Source: Manduca sexta (taxonomy: Eukaryota; Arthropoda; Insecta; Lepidoptera; Sphingidae). From it: 64,000 nucleotides of DNA. Position numbers and translations under genes: made by a program. Of this stretch, positions 1-10,899 are shown in pieces; the first letter of the stretch is position 1, and the number at the start of each line of letters is the position of its first letter. Below the pieces are notes generated by a model, which saw nothing but the letters and a program-made list of their open reading frames with translations, did no database searches and was not told the origin of the DNA. The stretch is taken from positions 11,390,727 to 11,454,726 of the forward strand of contig NC_051123.1 in the NCBI RefSeq assembly GCF_014839805.1. The letters are read 5' to 3'.

Positions 1-154
1 CTCACTTCACAAAGCTAGTAAGAAAACGAATGATGCTTGTTTACTTCGTGCGAAATTGCTTTTACACAATCGGCCATAATCTATGACAACTTACAAATGT
101 TGTAAAGAATATTTGGCGTACTTTAATGCCTATTGACTTCATTACTCTAATAGC

Positions 155-448
155 ATCTAACCTGTAACAATGCATACCGCTATATACTTATGCATCCCTG
201 GTGCTCAACGTAGGGTAAGCAACGTGACGTTTCCCGCCACCAATCTACAACGTGAGGGCGGGGCGGACAGGCACGTTCATAATATTTATTTATTTATAAT
301 AATATTTATTTATTTATATTATATATGGTAAGGTATCCAGTGGGTATACTGAATGAAAGCTGGCGCTACAGTTGCGCTAAAATGTTATCTCCAACATTAG
401 ACGCCGCTGCAAGCTTATGTACCCCTGGTACTCAATGCAAGTTTTCAC
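155..448 (-). repeat. Array elements R155-228 and R383-448
   Basis: Two copies of the 70-bp element in R orientation. The first reads ...CCTGTAAC...TTATGCATCCCTGGTGC...AACGTGAC and lies inside the left inverted-repeat arm. The second is weaker, with CTTATGTACCCCTGGTAC conserved and the CACGT end decayed. Confidence 0.65.
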
Positions 449-1129
449 TTGTTGTCTCAATGCCGTTCGTGGATTGTTGTTAATTTTTACTACCACACCC
501 GATTCTGCCCTTTTCTTAATTGATTTTCTTAATATCATTAGTACGAAATTCATTTTGACTGAAAAATTGTATATTTCTAGAAACTGTTTATATTATTAAT
601 TTGTTGAACACTATCGGAATATTTATAGTATTCTAATATTCTATTATTATGTGGCGCCGTATTTGTTTTAGATGTTCTGTTGCATAGCGCCATCTTTGGT
701 AGAGCTATCGAGATTACAGGTCAAATGTATTGAATGAATTTATTGTCTGCTGGTAATTCGTAGGATGATTAAAATAAAAATTTAATTTTATATGTAATTA
801 CGATTCGCTCCTGATACGTTAAATAAGTTTTCATGTTCTCTGCTTCGTCCCTGACCTTGCGAAGCAGGGTTGGTTTACCTTCGCTCTTTCTTAAATTATA
901 AATTAATTTAAAAATAGTTAAAAAAATATTTATCTCCTTGAATTTATTATAACAAGACGTGTAGACATATTTCCTTTATTTACAATATTTTATAATGGGA
1001 CCCAAGTAGTCAGTCGCACTGAGTGCCCAAAATGCGATTGAATGTTATAAAATTTAAGTAGTGTAATTTGTAGTATATTGGAATATATACTACAAATAAC
1101 TGCATTCGATTCGTTTTTAATCTCCGCAA

Positions 1130-1740
1130 GTACGATCACATTTCTTCTTTCCGTTCGCAGTTAAATTGGCTCCCCATCCGCCAGCGCCGCTCGTTACGCG
1201 CGCTTACTACTCTCTATTCTCTCCTTAGGTCTCCTATACCTCCTACTTATCTATCTTCCAATTTTAGTTACCTTTGCGATGGGCATGATAGGAATTTGCG
1301 TTCGTCTACCAATCTTCTCCTGAAGTGTCCTTCGCACAGTTCTGATTTTGTTCACTCTTCCTTCGCTATCCAATCTATCCTTCTTTGGAACGCACTCCCG
1401 CTCGAAATCAGGTCGTCCTCAACACGGCTGGCTTTTAAAATGAGAGTTCGTCGATTGTTGCTGGCAGAAGTAGCAGATTCCTCTAATTGACTTATTAGTG
1501 TATTTATATATTTATTTATTTTTATATATGTATATATATGTATTTTTTTATATATATATCTATATATTTATATATGCGAGTATGTTTTAATTACATTTGT
1601 TTACTATTTCTCTTCTTATTTGTTTTTCACTTCTTTTATTATACACCTACCTCCGTCCTCTCTACACCACCCCAAGGTTGACTGGGAGAGAATGCCCATG
1701 GCATTAAGTCCGCCTGTATACCATGTGTACAAAGTGTTAA
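1130..1740 (+). pseudogene. Non-LTR retrotransposon 3' end (reverse transcriptase C-terminus)
   Basis: An open frame runs from about 1161 to the stop at 1488-1490 and begins LNWLPIRQRRSLRALTTLYS. This WLPIR..RR stretch and the later LLWNALPLEIR motif are typical of the extreme C-terminus of CR1/jockey-type LINE reverse transcriptases. AT-rich 3' sequence and an (AAATA)-type tail at about 1738-1785 follow. The catalytic domain is absent, so this is a 5'-truncated dead copy. It sits inside the inverted-repeat segment 1-2056. Confidence 0.75.
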
Positions 1741-1832
1741 TAAATAAATAAATAAATATAATATAAATAAATAAATATTTATGAACGTGCCTGTCCGCCC
1801 CGCCCTCACGTTGTAGATTGGTGGCGGGAAAC

Positions 1833-1906
1833 GTCACGTTGCTTACCCTACGTTGAGCACCAGGGGTGCATAAGTATATAGCGGTATGCATTGTTACAGG
1901 TTAGAT
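1833..1906 (+). repeat. Array element F1833 in right inverted-repeat arm
   Basis: GTCACGTTGCTTACC, then CACCAGGGGTGCATAAG, then TTGTTACAGGTTAGAT. It is the mirror copy of 155-228 across the inverted repeat. Confidence 0.7.
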
Positions 1907-2097
1907 GCTATTAGAGTAATAAAGTCAATAGGCATTAAAGTACGCGAAATATTCTTTACATTTGTAAGTTGTCATAGATTATGGCCGATTGCGTAAAAGC
2001 AATTTCGCACGAAGTAAACAAGCATCATTCGCTTTCTTACTAGCTTTGTGAAGTGAAAAACGGAAGTATGATTGAAAAAAATTGTCCTATTATTGTA

Positions 2098-2327
2098 ATA
2101 ATTTGCTTATCCTATCTATACATATTATAAACAAACACCCCTTTTCTGTGTGTCTATATGATATCAATTTTCTCAAAATGTACTGAACGGATTTTTATGA
2201 AATTTGGTATGGAAATATTTTAAGACGCTGGGAAGATATTACCTATTTTTCATTCCGAGACAATATATAGTGGCTCTTTTATCCCAGAATACATCTTCAC
2301 GCGGGCGAAGCCACGAGCAAAAGCTAG
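2098..2327 (+). mobile_element. Lep1/Helitron-like nonautonomous repeat
   Basis: Begins CTATCTATACATATTATAAA, contains ACTGAACGGATTTTTATGAA, and ends with GCGGGCGAAGCCACGAGCAA followed by AAGCTAGT. These are hallmarks of a very common lepidopteran repeat regarded as nonautonomous and Helitron-like; the family name is from memory. Confidence 0.6.
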
Positions 2328-2704
2328 TTTGCAATATAATCCAATGTATTAAAAAACTTTTCAAAAGTGTTAGCTTTTTGTAATTTATAGCCATAATTAT
2401 AATGTATAGATATCTAGCCAACAAATATTTTAATAAAGAAACTCAAACTTAAAATAAAAAACATCAAATTTGCATAAAGATTTGTAATACAGGTTGTCAC
2501 AGTCTATGTTGCAAAGTACCAACAGTGGAACACTAGTTCACATAAAGTAATTGCAATAATTTTATATTGTGTTGTCTCTACTACTGCAGATTACTACAAT
2601 CTGCTCATCACGTACTTTGGGAGTGTGGTCTCTGGCATGAAGAGCGCAATATCATGTTAAACAGTATGCAAATAACATCTGGGGTTGTATACTACATGGA
2701 CCTT

Positions 2705-2945
2705 GTTGAGACTAGACGGAATTTCCGTGCTTTCCGGCGTTTTGCCATGCCTATTGTAATCAAATCTAACAGCTCATGTGATAGGACCCCTTTCATTTAA
2801 TTTTATCCGTGGTGCTTTATAACTAGCTTATCTAGTTGTAAACGTCCCTATCCTTGAGGTTAAATCGCCTCCTTACATCATGATTTTGTCACCCGCATTG
2901 CTCTGGAGGGAAGTGGACAATTAATATTTCCAACTCCTCCCTATC
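2705..2945. repeat. Dispersed repeat shared with both palindrome arms
   Basis: About 220 bp starting at ACGGAATTTCCGTGCT is nearly identical to 20625-20840 and, inverted, to 24316-24535. It has no coding content that I recognise. The rest of 2330-3340 shows nothing else identifiable. Confidence 0.6.
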
Positions 2946-3339
2946 TTTCTATTTGATTAATTTCGTTGCGGGATAATGACATATTAGTTTTCCCTGAGAC
3001 TCGCCGAGCTTCACTGCTCGGTGTCATAAAATGCGTGCCACTGCTGATCCTGGCTTACAGGAGTTGTAGTGGTGGGTGTGAGGGCGGGAAAGTCTCTACT
3101 ATTGCAGAAGATCGATAGACGCTGCTATTAGAATTGTTAAACTGTTTTAAGGTTTGAAGCAATTTACTTACCTATTGTATAACATTTCGTAGTTGTATCT
3201 AAAATATTTTTAAAGGCCCGCAGCGTAGAAGCATTTAGCAGATAATAAAACGAGAGACAACAAAATATTTTCAGAGAGAAGTGGAACATTGTTTTGTGCA
3301 AATCGCTTAAACGTCACTGAAGTGATGCGGAAAACCCAT

Positions 3340-3416
3340 GTCCCGTTGTCAACCTGCACAAAGTACCAGGAGAACATGTACATTGTACAAGCAGGAATGC
3401 CAACTGCCATAAATAA
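3340..3416 (+). repeat. Array element F3340
   Basis: GTCCCGTTGTCAACC, TACCAGGAGAACATGTA, then ACTGCCATAAAT. The 30-40 bp before it (ACGTCACTGAAGTGATGCGG) recur before F7522, so these two belong to one subfamily. Confidence 0.65.
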
Positions 3417-3789
3417 AATAAAAGGTTTACTTACTAATAGAATATTATGATAATAAACTTCTTTACACGATGATCCTAATTTACCGGGACTCTGTCGCTG
3501 TAGTTGCAATTATTTTTACATCTTACATTATTTACATATCTAATTCATATTTTGTCACCTGTTCGATTATTTGCAACTTCTATTCACATTGAAATTTTGA
3601 TTTCGTTGCGAGATAAAAAGATTTCTTTAACTTTCCCAGTAATTCCCTGAGCTTCAGTATACAGTGCCATTAAATTGAGGTTGGGTGCGAAGGCAGGACG
3701 GGCCCCAACGAATTGTAGTTAACGTGACGGTAAAATATATACTTTAAAAATTATTTTAAGTATAAACACGTTGTATTTAAACTGGATAA

Positions 3790-3990
3790 TTGTGGGCGTG
3801 TCTTTGTAATGCGCATGCGTATTAGACTTTTACAGTACCTAGAACGTGTAGTTTAACTAACTGCATATTGTTAGTTTAAGCTACTGAAGGCATTGCTGGA
3901 TAGTCTCACTCTCTTATATTATCCTGGGATATTTTGTACCACTGAACGTTTATGATATCCTGGTGTTTAACATGAAATTATAAACATGAC
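3790..3990 (-). repeat. Array module: NRF-1-like core plus element R3930
   Basis: GGGCGTGTC precedes GCGCATGCGT at 3811-3820. About 110 bp later comes the R element (GTACCACTGAACG...TTATGATATCCTGGTGTTT...AACATGAC). It is collinear with 12660-12880, sharing GCATTGCTGGATAG and TATATTATCCTGGGATATTT. Confidence 0.65.
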
Positions 3991-4211
3991 TCGATATTTC
4001 GTCGACCTTCTCACACAAATGTAGTCTATCTCTTACTTCGCAGATATTTTTTCTACCTGACCTTAGTGGCCGCCTAAAATCTATAGGTTATACCAACCAA
4101 TATAGTATTTAAAATAAATAAATAAATATTTATAACTTTTGTTCGCCATTAGGTCCCCGTAAATGTTTTTATCGATTAATATAACTTTCTAATATTTAAT
4201 AATATCAACCA

Positions 4212-4515
4212 TTGTGTATTATATATTATTCCACTGCTGGGCGCGCGCCTTCTCTACTGCTGAGAGGGATTAGGCCTCAGTCCACCACGCTGGACTCGTG
4301 TGGATTGGTAGAGTTCTCACATCCTCAAAGTGCCTTTAGACAATTTCTCAGGTATGTAGGTTTCCTTAGCATGTTTTCCTTCACTGTTAAAGCATGCGTT
4401 AATTCACAAAGAATACACACATAACTTTAGAAAAGAAATATGTGCCCTTGGAATTTGACCTGCGGAAATTAGTTTCGGCAGTCCGTTCTACACCCAACTA
4501 GGTTATCGCCGCTTA
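4212..4515 (+). repeat. SINE-like lepidopteran dispersed repeat
   Basis: Contains the blocks CTCAGTCCACCACGCTGGAC, TTCTCAGGTATGTAGGTTTC, ACAAAGAATACACACATAA, GTGTGCCCTTGGAATTTGA-like sequence, and ACCCAACTAGGTTATCGCCG. A fuller copy is at 46565-46900, with fragments at 15420-15480, 53150-53320 (inverted) and 56820-56945 (inverted). This family is abundant in Lepidoptera. Confidence 0.65.
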
Positions 4516-4566
4516 CTGTTATGTACCTATTTGTACAATATTTTTATGATTATTGAGCTGAGCTGA

Positions 4567-4634
4567 GCTTATTCTCTACAGCTTTTAACATAATATTCTT
4601 ATGAGTATTATGTTAAAAGCTGTAGAGCATAAGC
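4567..4634. repeat. 29-bp stem hairpin
   Basis: 4567-4595 pairs with 4606-4634 with a single mismatch around a 10-nt loop. The inner arm reads CTACAGCTTTTAACATAATA. It could be a miRNA-like foldback or a MITE remnant; nothing flanking decides between them. Confidence 0.7.
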
Positions 4635-4752
4635 ATTTATGCCCCGCAGCGAGGTAAACTATGCACAAACTTAAAAATAGTGGAAGATCGCAAATACAGG
4701 CGTGATTAAACTTATGAAAATTGCAGGCTTGATGGGGCGTATCTTGTATATG

Positions 4753-4762
4753 ACGCATGCGC
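4753..4762 (-). promoter_or_regulatory. NRF-1-like core ACGCATGCGC
   Basis: GGGGCGTATC and TATATGACGCATGCGC show the same order of GC box, AT-rich stretch and core seen in other modules. No element copy was recognised about 105 bp downstream, so this may be a decayed module. Confidence 0.45.
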
Positions 4763-5259
4763 TGAAAACTTAACATAAACTCAAATTTTATCTTATAGTT
4801 TGTGTTTTTTTCCTACTTTTCTAACAAAATATTATGATGATACTACGTGTTTCCCGTTCCTGTTATTAAAAGTCTCTAGAACACTGTAGCGCCTTAAATA
4901 GCCATGTTCAAGGAGCCATCTGTACGTCATCTGTTGAAAAAATCGAATTAAACTTATATTATTTCCCACGGGAGCAAATTACCGGAATAAAAGTAGCCCA
5001 TGCGTTAAACCAAGACATGATCTATTTGTGTACTAAATTTAATGCAAATTCAATCAACTGCTTCTGCGTTTATATTTAACAAACATCCAAACATTTCTAC
5101 AAACCTTCACATTTATAATATTATAGAATATTAGAATTATTTTTTTATTAGAATTACGAGTCCAGTTCATCTTTTGGGTTAAAATTTGATCTTAATTTAT
5201 TTGTTTACATCTACACATGTTTACATACCAATCACTTTGAAGGGAGTGGCCTATGTCCC

Positions 5260-5437
5260 ACGCATGCGCTCTTCATAAGTATCGCCCACCGGTCATATAG
5301 TCTAACCATACAATGTTACGAATTTACGGAGTACTGAAAACAATGTTGGATATTGATCAAATATTTTACCCTGTGGCAGTTTCTACCACTGCAGAAACAT
5401 GCATCCCTGGTACTAAATGTCGAGTTTAGAACGTGAC
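5260..5437 (-). repeat. Array module: core 5260 plus element R5371
   Basis: ACGCATGCGC at 5260-5269 is followed about 100 bp later by CTGTGGCAGTTTCTACC, ATGCATCCCTGGTACTAAAT and AACGTGAC. The segment to about 5660 is collinear with 13230-13500, sharing ACCACTGCAGA and GAAATTTCGAACGTGCCGGC versus a diverged copy. Confidence 0.65.
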
Positions 5438-5952
5438 TCATTCCCACCCTGGGAGCAACATTATTTGAATCCCTCTCTCTCCCTGCCTAGGAGAATCTAG
5501 TGAATCTCTAGTGTTTCTTGTTTTATGTCAGTTGTAGTTATAACCTGTCACCTTTACCTCTATTCCATTAGTAATAAATAGACTGGAAGGCAAATAAATA
5601 AATAAAGGCAATAGAGACACGAAATTTCGAACGTGCCGGCAAACTAGTAGTAATTTATACATATGTTTATTTTTTTACACAGCACCCTTTTTTAGTAGAG
5701 TTATATTACCAGTATTATTATTAGTAATCTCGATAACTAATAAATTATTTCCGGTAATATTTCTCACGGAATAATTTAATAAAAAACGTTATTTTATATT
5801 TTATTACAATTCTGAATTAGTTTTTTTTAAATGTTGTGTCTAATTTGCAAGCCGAGGCTCCATGTGAAGCTTATTAAAGCAAGTTATACTTAATGTTAAG
5901 AGTTGTTAACATACCAGTAGTGGCACTATCCATTGAAAACAGGACAAAATTT

Positions 5953-6017
5953 TGTCTGTGAGATTCATAGCACTGCATGCTCATGCTCTCCTGATACGTA
6001 AAATAAGTTTTCACGTT
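5953..6017 (-). repeat. Degenerate array element R5953
   Basis: CTGTGAGATTCATAGCACTG, then GCTCTCCTGATACG, then TTTTCACG. A related stretch lies at 790-1020 (CGCTCCTGATACGTTAAAT). The two neighbourhoods are diverged duplicates, 790-1020 matching 5980-6262. Confidence 0.4.
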
Positions 6018-6562
6018 TCATCCCTGGCACAGAGAGCAGGGTTGTATTTACTTTCCTCTGCTCTCAAAAACGGATTTATGTCAAAAATTTAATTAAAGTG
6101 TGTAAAATTTAACTCATTAGACAATAATAGTCTTATCAATCGGTTGACTTTAAAATTCAAAATATTACGCATTGCATTTAATTATAATTTACGCAATACA
6201 AGTCGGACATACATTTTTTGGTTTCACATATTTTACAATGCTATGGGTGGTCCTAAGTGATCTTCATTTTAATTAATAATTATAGTTTTAAAACAGCTTG
6301 TTTGATGATTTCGTTATTAGATTGTATTTAAATCTTGCTGTCCCTATACTCACCCACCCTATCCGTGGACTGTCAACTGCTAAGCGGCTGCCGGCAACCC
6401 TTTGACAGCGACTTTCATGAAAATGAAATAAAGTTTTATTTTATTGAGCATAATTGACAACACACGACAATCTATGAGATACAACTTGGAGGATACAATT
6501 TATTTTCTGATTCTGAATTTGAAGAAATTCGTTACGTCAAAAATTTATTGGTGGCGGGAGAC

Positions 6563-6636
6563 GTCACGTTGCTTACTCTACGTTGAGTACCAGGGGAGCA
6601 CAGGCATGAAGTGGTGCGTATTGTTACAGGTTGGAT
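6563..6636 (+). repeat. Array element F6563
   Basis: GTCACGTTGCTTACTC, GAGTACCAGGGGAGCA, TTGTTACAGGTTGGAT. It is a close relative of F1833, and the homology continues to about 6710, so this is a lone copy of the 1-2056 arm. Confidence 0.65.
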
Positions 6637-7179
6637 ACCACCATAGTCAAATTAATAGGCATCGAAAGTACGCTAAATATCCTTTACAATATATTTGAGC
6701 TATCGCATTGGTAAATCGCATTCGTAATATTCGTCACGGCCCACGTACCTCAGATTTGGTCCATACTAGCTTTAAAGTCTGAAGAGACAAACGGAGGCGT
6801 GATTTTATTATAGCGTAGCGAAGAAGTTCCGAATATTCTTCAATATATTAAAAAACTTCATTAAAAAAAGCAGATTATAATTTTATAAAATACACGTAAA
6901 GAAACGAGCTTTTATTTACAAAATTCCGATTTGAATAGATAAGAGCGAAAAAAAAATTATGTGTTGGAACTGTGGTTAAGCTGATAACAACAAACACGTT
7001 AATAATTGTAATAGTTTTTGCTGCGTTGTCATTAAATCTGCTACAGGTCGATAGATGTCGCTGTTAAAGGATTTCCAAACCGTTTTCATGCAGGTTCGTT
7101 TTGACGGGGTTAATATAATATTATGTATATATACATAGATTTTATGCCATTCTAAGGAAAGGAGCTGTCCCGATGCTAC

Positions 7180-7300
7180 TCTGTGTCCATGGCGGTCGCA
7201 GTTGTTCCTCGATAATTGGGCTATCCAACAAACACTAAAACAATTTTACAATTTGTACCAGTAAGTAGTTCCTGAGATTAGCGCGTTCGATCAAATTCTT
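7180..7300 (+). mobile_element. Fragment of Helitron/LINE-tail-like repeat
   Basis: GGGCTATCCAACAAACAC, then GTAGTTCCTGAGATTAGCGC. The same phrases are found in the 38337-38706 tandem units. Only a fragment is preserved. Confidence 0.4.
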
Positions 7301-7521
7301 TTTACAAAATGGTAATTAGCTTAATATAATAAGTATAGAGAGATTCGCTTGCCGGTTGCAGACCGAAAACAATGAGTAAATTAGTTAGCTCGCGCATAGC
7401 TGAGATATTTTTTCATACTTGCGTGCAGACAAGTTAAGCTATGTTTCGTTAGCGAGCGAATCTAGCTTAACTTAACTCGTGACCGGCGGCATAAACGTCA
7501 CTGAAGTGACACGGACAACTT

Positions 7522-7593
7522 GTCACGTCGTCAACCGGCACAAAATACCAGGAGAACATGCACAAGCAGGAGTACTAACTGCCACAGGTTAAA
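7522..7593 (+). repeat. Array element F7522
   Basis: GTCACGTCGTCAACCGGC, ATACCAGGAGAACATGCA, ACTGCCACAGGTTAAA. A close relative of F3340 including the upstream GTCACTGAAGTGACACGG. Confidence 0.7.
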
Positions 7594-7979
7594 TAACTTT
7601 ATAATAATCGGTGGCCTAGAGCAACAGAAGACAGATAACTATCATCTGTTTCAATTATGCTGTGTATTTTAACAAAGAAGGTCGATGAATTATTTGGGTG
7701 AAGGTGAATATGTATGTGGAAGGGACAAAAACAGAGGGTTTTTACAAGGTCAAAGAAGCAGCTGGCGCGAATAAAATGAGAAGTTTAAAACAGACAGTAA
7801 TCAATGTGTGTTATAAAATGCGTTTGATGTCCATTTTTAAAAAGATCTATATTTTAGACAATTATATGACTAGCATAATTTATAAATACTGAAATAAAAG
7901 ACACAAGATAAATAAATATACATACCATAGGTACACAGAGTTTATTAATTTCTTCGCTGAGTGGAACCGAAAAGCTTAT

Positions 7980-8050
7980 GTCACGTTGTCAAGCTACAGA
8001 AAATACCAGGAAAGCATAAAAATATTGGAGGACAAGTGTGTATTCCCATT
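7980..8050 (+). repeat. Array element F7980 (3' end decayed)
   Basis: GTCACGTTGTCAAGC and AATACCAGGAAAGCATAA are clear; the ACAGATTAA block is not. A lone TTTAATCTGTGAC half-element lies near 8128. Confidence 0.6.
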
Positions 8051-8394
8051 GAGGGGGCAGTGGCCACAGAATGATTTATTTAGGCACTAAGATCTGCAGT
8101 AATAAACAAAAGCTGGCTTAGAATATTTAATCTGTGACTCCCCAAATCGATAGCACCGTTGGAGCGCTCGCAGTGACATCGATCGGAGAGTAGCAGGAAC
8201 TTATGAAGACAACAAACCGATGGCTCCTACGAATATAATCGTATCCCACAATTTTGAGGTTTTTACTTTTTTGTGTTTTCTAAATGATCTAGATGAGTTC
8301 CATGAACTGTGTAAATTTGAAAGTCAAATATTGAAAATTAATTATTTTAGATTTCCGTTTTCTATCGTATGTTGTTTTTGCATGCGACGTAACT

Positions 8395-8515
8395 GATCGT
8401 ATTTACTTTGGCCACATTTTACGGGGGAGAAAGGTCAAGCGTCGCGCGTCGTATGTATCACTTACCGGTCGATACGTTGAGCATACGCATGTTCTAACCT
8501 AAAATATTAGTTTAA
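8395..8515 (+). pseudogene. Possible LINE reverse-transcriptase scrap
   Basis: One frame reads YFGHILRGRKVK, which resembles the FGHI.RG region near the C-terminus of some LINE reverse transcriptases. It is very short and could be chance. Otherwise 8050-9050 shows nothing identifiable. Confidence 0.25.
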
Positions 8516-9057
8516 CTTGATGTGAGCATTATAGATTGGTTCTACAAGAAATACGTAATGACATATTTCTACCTATCAAGAAATATTTACGAACACAAAA
8601 ACTCTGTGTAATTTGCTTGTGGATTGGTTTAAAATGACGACAATATTTGTAACGCTGTAAATAAAATGTAGAGGATCATTGCATTTCAAACAATTACACT
8701 GAAAACAGGCTATTGGGTAAGTCTTTTGAATTATATTTGTAATATTTACGCAGTTTATTATAAAATACAATTTTTAGTAATGCCTATTAATCAAATCAAG
8801 TAAGAATATTGTTAGTAGCACATACGATTATGTACGTTGTTTTTGTTTTTAAAATTATATCGCATGTAACACATACATTTTTTTACATCGATCATTATCG
8901 AAAGTTATTTATCGTATCTAATACATGCAATATTTTACTTAGTTCGCACTTAATATAATTTACGTCGCTCTATCTCTTATCGTAACTATCAATACAATAG
9001 TATACATGGAACTCTACAAAAATAATGCTGTCTTATGTCAGTTTTTTAATGTTTCAG

Positions 9058-9191
9058 TCTCTCCGTTACCAGCCAGGGCCGACCTTATTGAAATTTCAGC
9101 CCTTTCTGAACTCTCGGGCGAAGATTTTGAAAGTATATCACCAACATTAACGACTTTAACTACTTGTGATATTATCTATGAGGTTATTTAA
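9058..9191 (+). CDS. Candidate terminal coding exon, unknown product
   Basis: A strong acceptor (pyrimidine run plus TTTCAG ending at 9057) opens a 133-nt frame ending TAA at 9189-9191. The encoded tail is acidic and Ser/Thr-rich: it starts SPLPARADLIEISALSEL and ends CDIIYEVI. The open frame continues upstream to an ATG at 9006, so a splice is not strictly required. I do not recognise it, and no upstream exon was found. It may be the 3' end of a gene or a TE-derived gene, or chance. Confidence 0.25.
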
Positions 9192-9453
9192 AAATTCGGT
9201 ATTATTATTATTATTTTATTATTGATGGATTTTGTATGGTGATTGTTTTTCTCCATACAAAGTAAATGAGATGAATCATGTAAATTTTCTTGATTTTAAG
9301 TTGACGCTACAAGATAAAAATTGGTGAAAAATTTTGCAGGGTAATACTGTTCTGTGGTCTAAGATTAAAGAATTAAAACTACTAGCCTTAATATCATTCT
9401 ACATAAATATGACTGATGAACAGAAGTATATGACAATTGTTCATACCATAATT

Positions 9454-9740
9454 CTACTCATAGGGGTAGAGAGAGACTACGGATTGCCATTTTGAAAGAT
9501 GCTGATATACTTCTCTCGCATTCTCCACCTTCATCAATCTTTTCATGCATTCCCACCGGTTCCGGGTACTTTTGACCTGACCTATACTAAGAATGTCAGA
9601 TATCTGACATTCAAAGGTACGATGCAGTCGACCCCTATCAGCTCTTCCATCCACATTCGCCTTATAGACAGTCTTTGTCAGTCTCTTATCATCCATCCTC
9701 TTCAAATGCCCAAACCACCTTAGACCGTATGTAAATTGTG
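9454..9740 (-). pseudogene. Non-LTR retrotransposon C-terminal fragment
   Basis: The minus-strand frame contains LRWFGHLKRMDDKRLTKTVY, then a RADRGR..RTF stretch and GQVKSTRNRWECMKRLM. This is the familiar C-terminal tail of a lepidopteran LINE (WFGH..RM..RLTK, followed by a basic GR-rich linker). Upstream catalytic parts are missing, so the copy is truncated. Confidence 0.7.
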
Positions 9741-10639
9741 ACGAAAATGAATACCCGACGTCGACAACAAAACAACGTTTCTGTAAATCCAATTTACTAC
9801 AATACATTGGCCATACATTAAGCGAAAAAAATGATTTGATTAGTCTTTGTACTAGTGGTGTCATTTCAAAAATTCACCACAGTTTTTGCAAAAGCCTTTC
9901 CTTAGAACCTTCATCCTCTCGATATCGAGAGAGAGACTTATAAGAAGGATTCAGAATAAGACATCATTATCTTCTCAAACCGTTATAGAAGATACCAATT
10001 GTTCCTTATAACGGTTACGAGATCTCTTTTATTCTTGATTTTAAGATTATCTTAAGTACAGTAAATCATGTGATACTAATCCTTGACACTTAAAATGATA
10101 TGTAATTATTATTTAATTTTTATTTTACACTTTCTATACGTAAAATGTGTAAAAGGCATTCTCTACCAGCTAACATCTGTGTGATGGAGTCGTGAAGGCA
10201 ATAAAGATAAGTGTAAAAAAAATATAATATGGGATGAATAAAACTATAACTACACGGACATACATATGTTAAGCAACAGCAGTAGAACCTTAGCTTTGGA
10301 TGCAAAACGATTCGTGGTCGTCATAATATGGAGTGAGAGTGCATTCCGGAGAAGAATGGATTGATTTGCAAAGGAAGAGGTGAGTAAAGTCGAAATTGTG
10401 AGAGGGACACTTAACTAGAAGATTGTTTGAGGAGCGAAGATTTTTATTATGAGTACTACTTAGGTACTGGAATTGAGAAGGTAATTAGGAAGGAGACTTG
10501 GGATGTGAAAGTATAGAGAAAGTGTAGTGAGTGCCCGCAAAGAACGGCGTTGACGTATGGGCAGCCATTTCAACTGTGAGCGGTAGAGGGACACATGGTC
10601 ATATTTACGGAGATTCAAAATTAATCGAATGCAGTTATT

Positions 10640-10824
10640 CAGGAAAATGAAAATGAAAATGAAATGAGGAGGCAGTCAAGTTCATTGAATTGGTCTGCAT
10701 TCAGATCAAAATAGCACGCATCACCGTAGTCTATTATAGAAAAGATAAGGGATTGTACAGGCATTGCCTTAGTTTTGATAGGGAGAAAGTTTTTCAAACG
10801 ATAAAGACCACGCAAAGTACTCAT
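10640..10824 (-). pseudogene. Non-LTR reverse-transcriptase fragment
   Basis: The minus frame reads TLRGLYRLKNFLPIKTKAM followed by VQSLIFSIIDYGDACYFDLN. This matches the thumb-side region of CR1/jockey-type reverse transcriptases that normally lies just upstream of the WLPIR motif seen at 1161. A simple GAAAAT repeat follows. The preceding 10100-10640 shows no coding sequence I recognise. Confidence 0.65.
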
Positions 10825-10899
10825 AACGTACTGGCAAACAGAGTTTATTATGTTATGTTTTGTATAATATTAAATAAGCTTTTAAATGATTTTAGATAG

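Larger units (their letters stand above)
1..2056. repeat. Segment bounded by ~320-bp terminal inverted repeats
   Basis: Bases 1 to about 325 reappear as a reverse complement at about 1735-2056 with only scattered differences; the outer ends read TCACTTCACAAAGC and GCTTTGTGAAGTGA. Each arm carries one copy of the array element (155-228 R, 1833-1906 F). The inner part holds a second R copy and a LINE 3' end. The window begins at or near the left tip, so the true end and any target-site duplication cannot be checked. A lone relative of the right arm lies at 6548-6710. It may be a TE with long TIRs, or a palindrome made by duplication. Confidence 0.75.
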
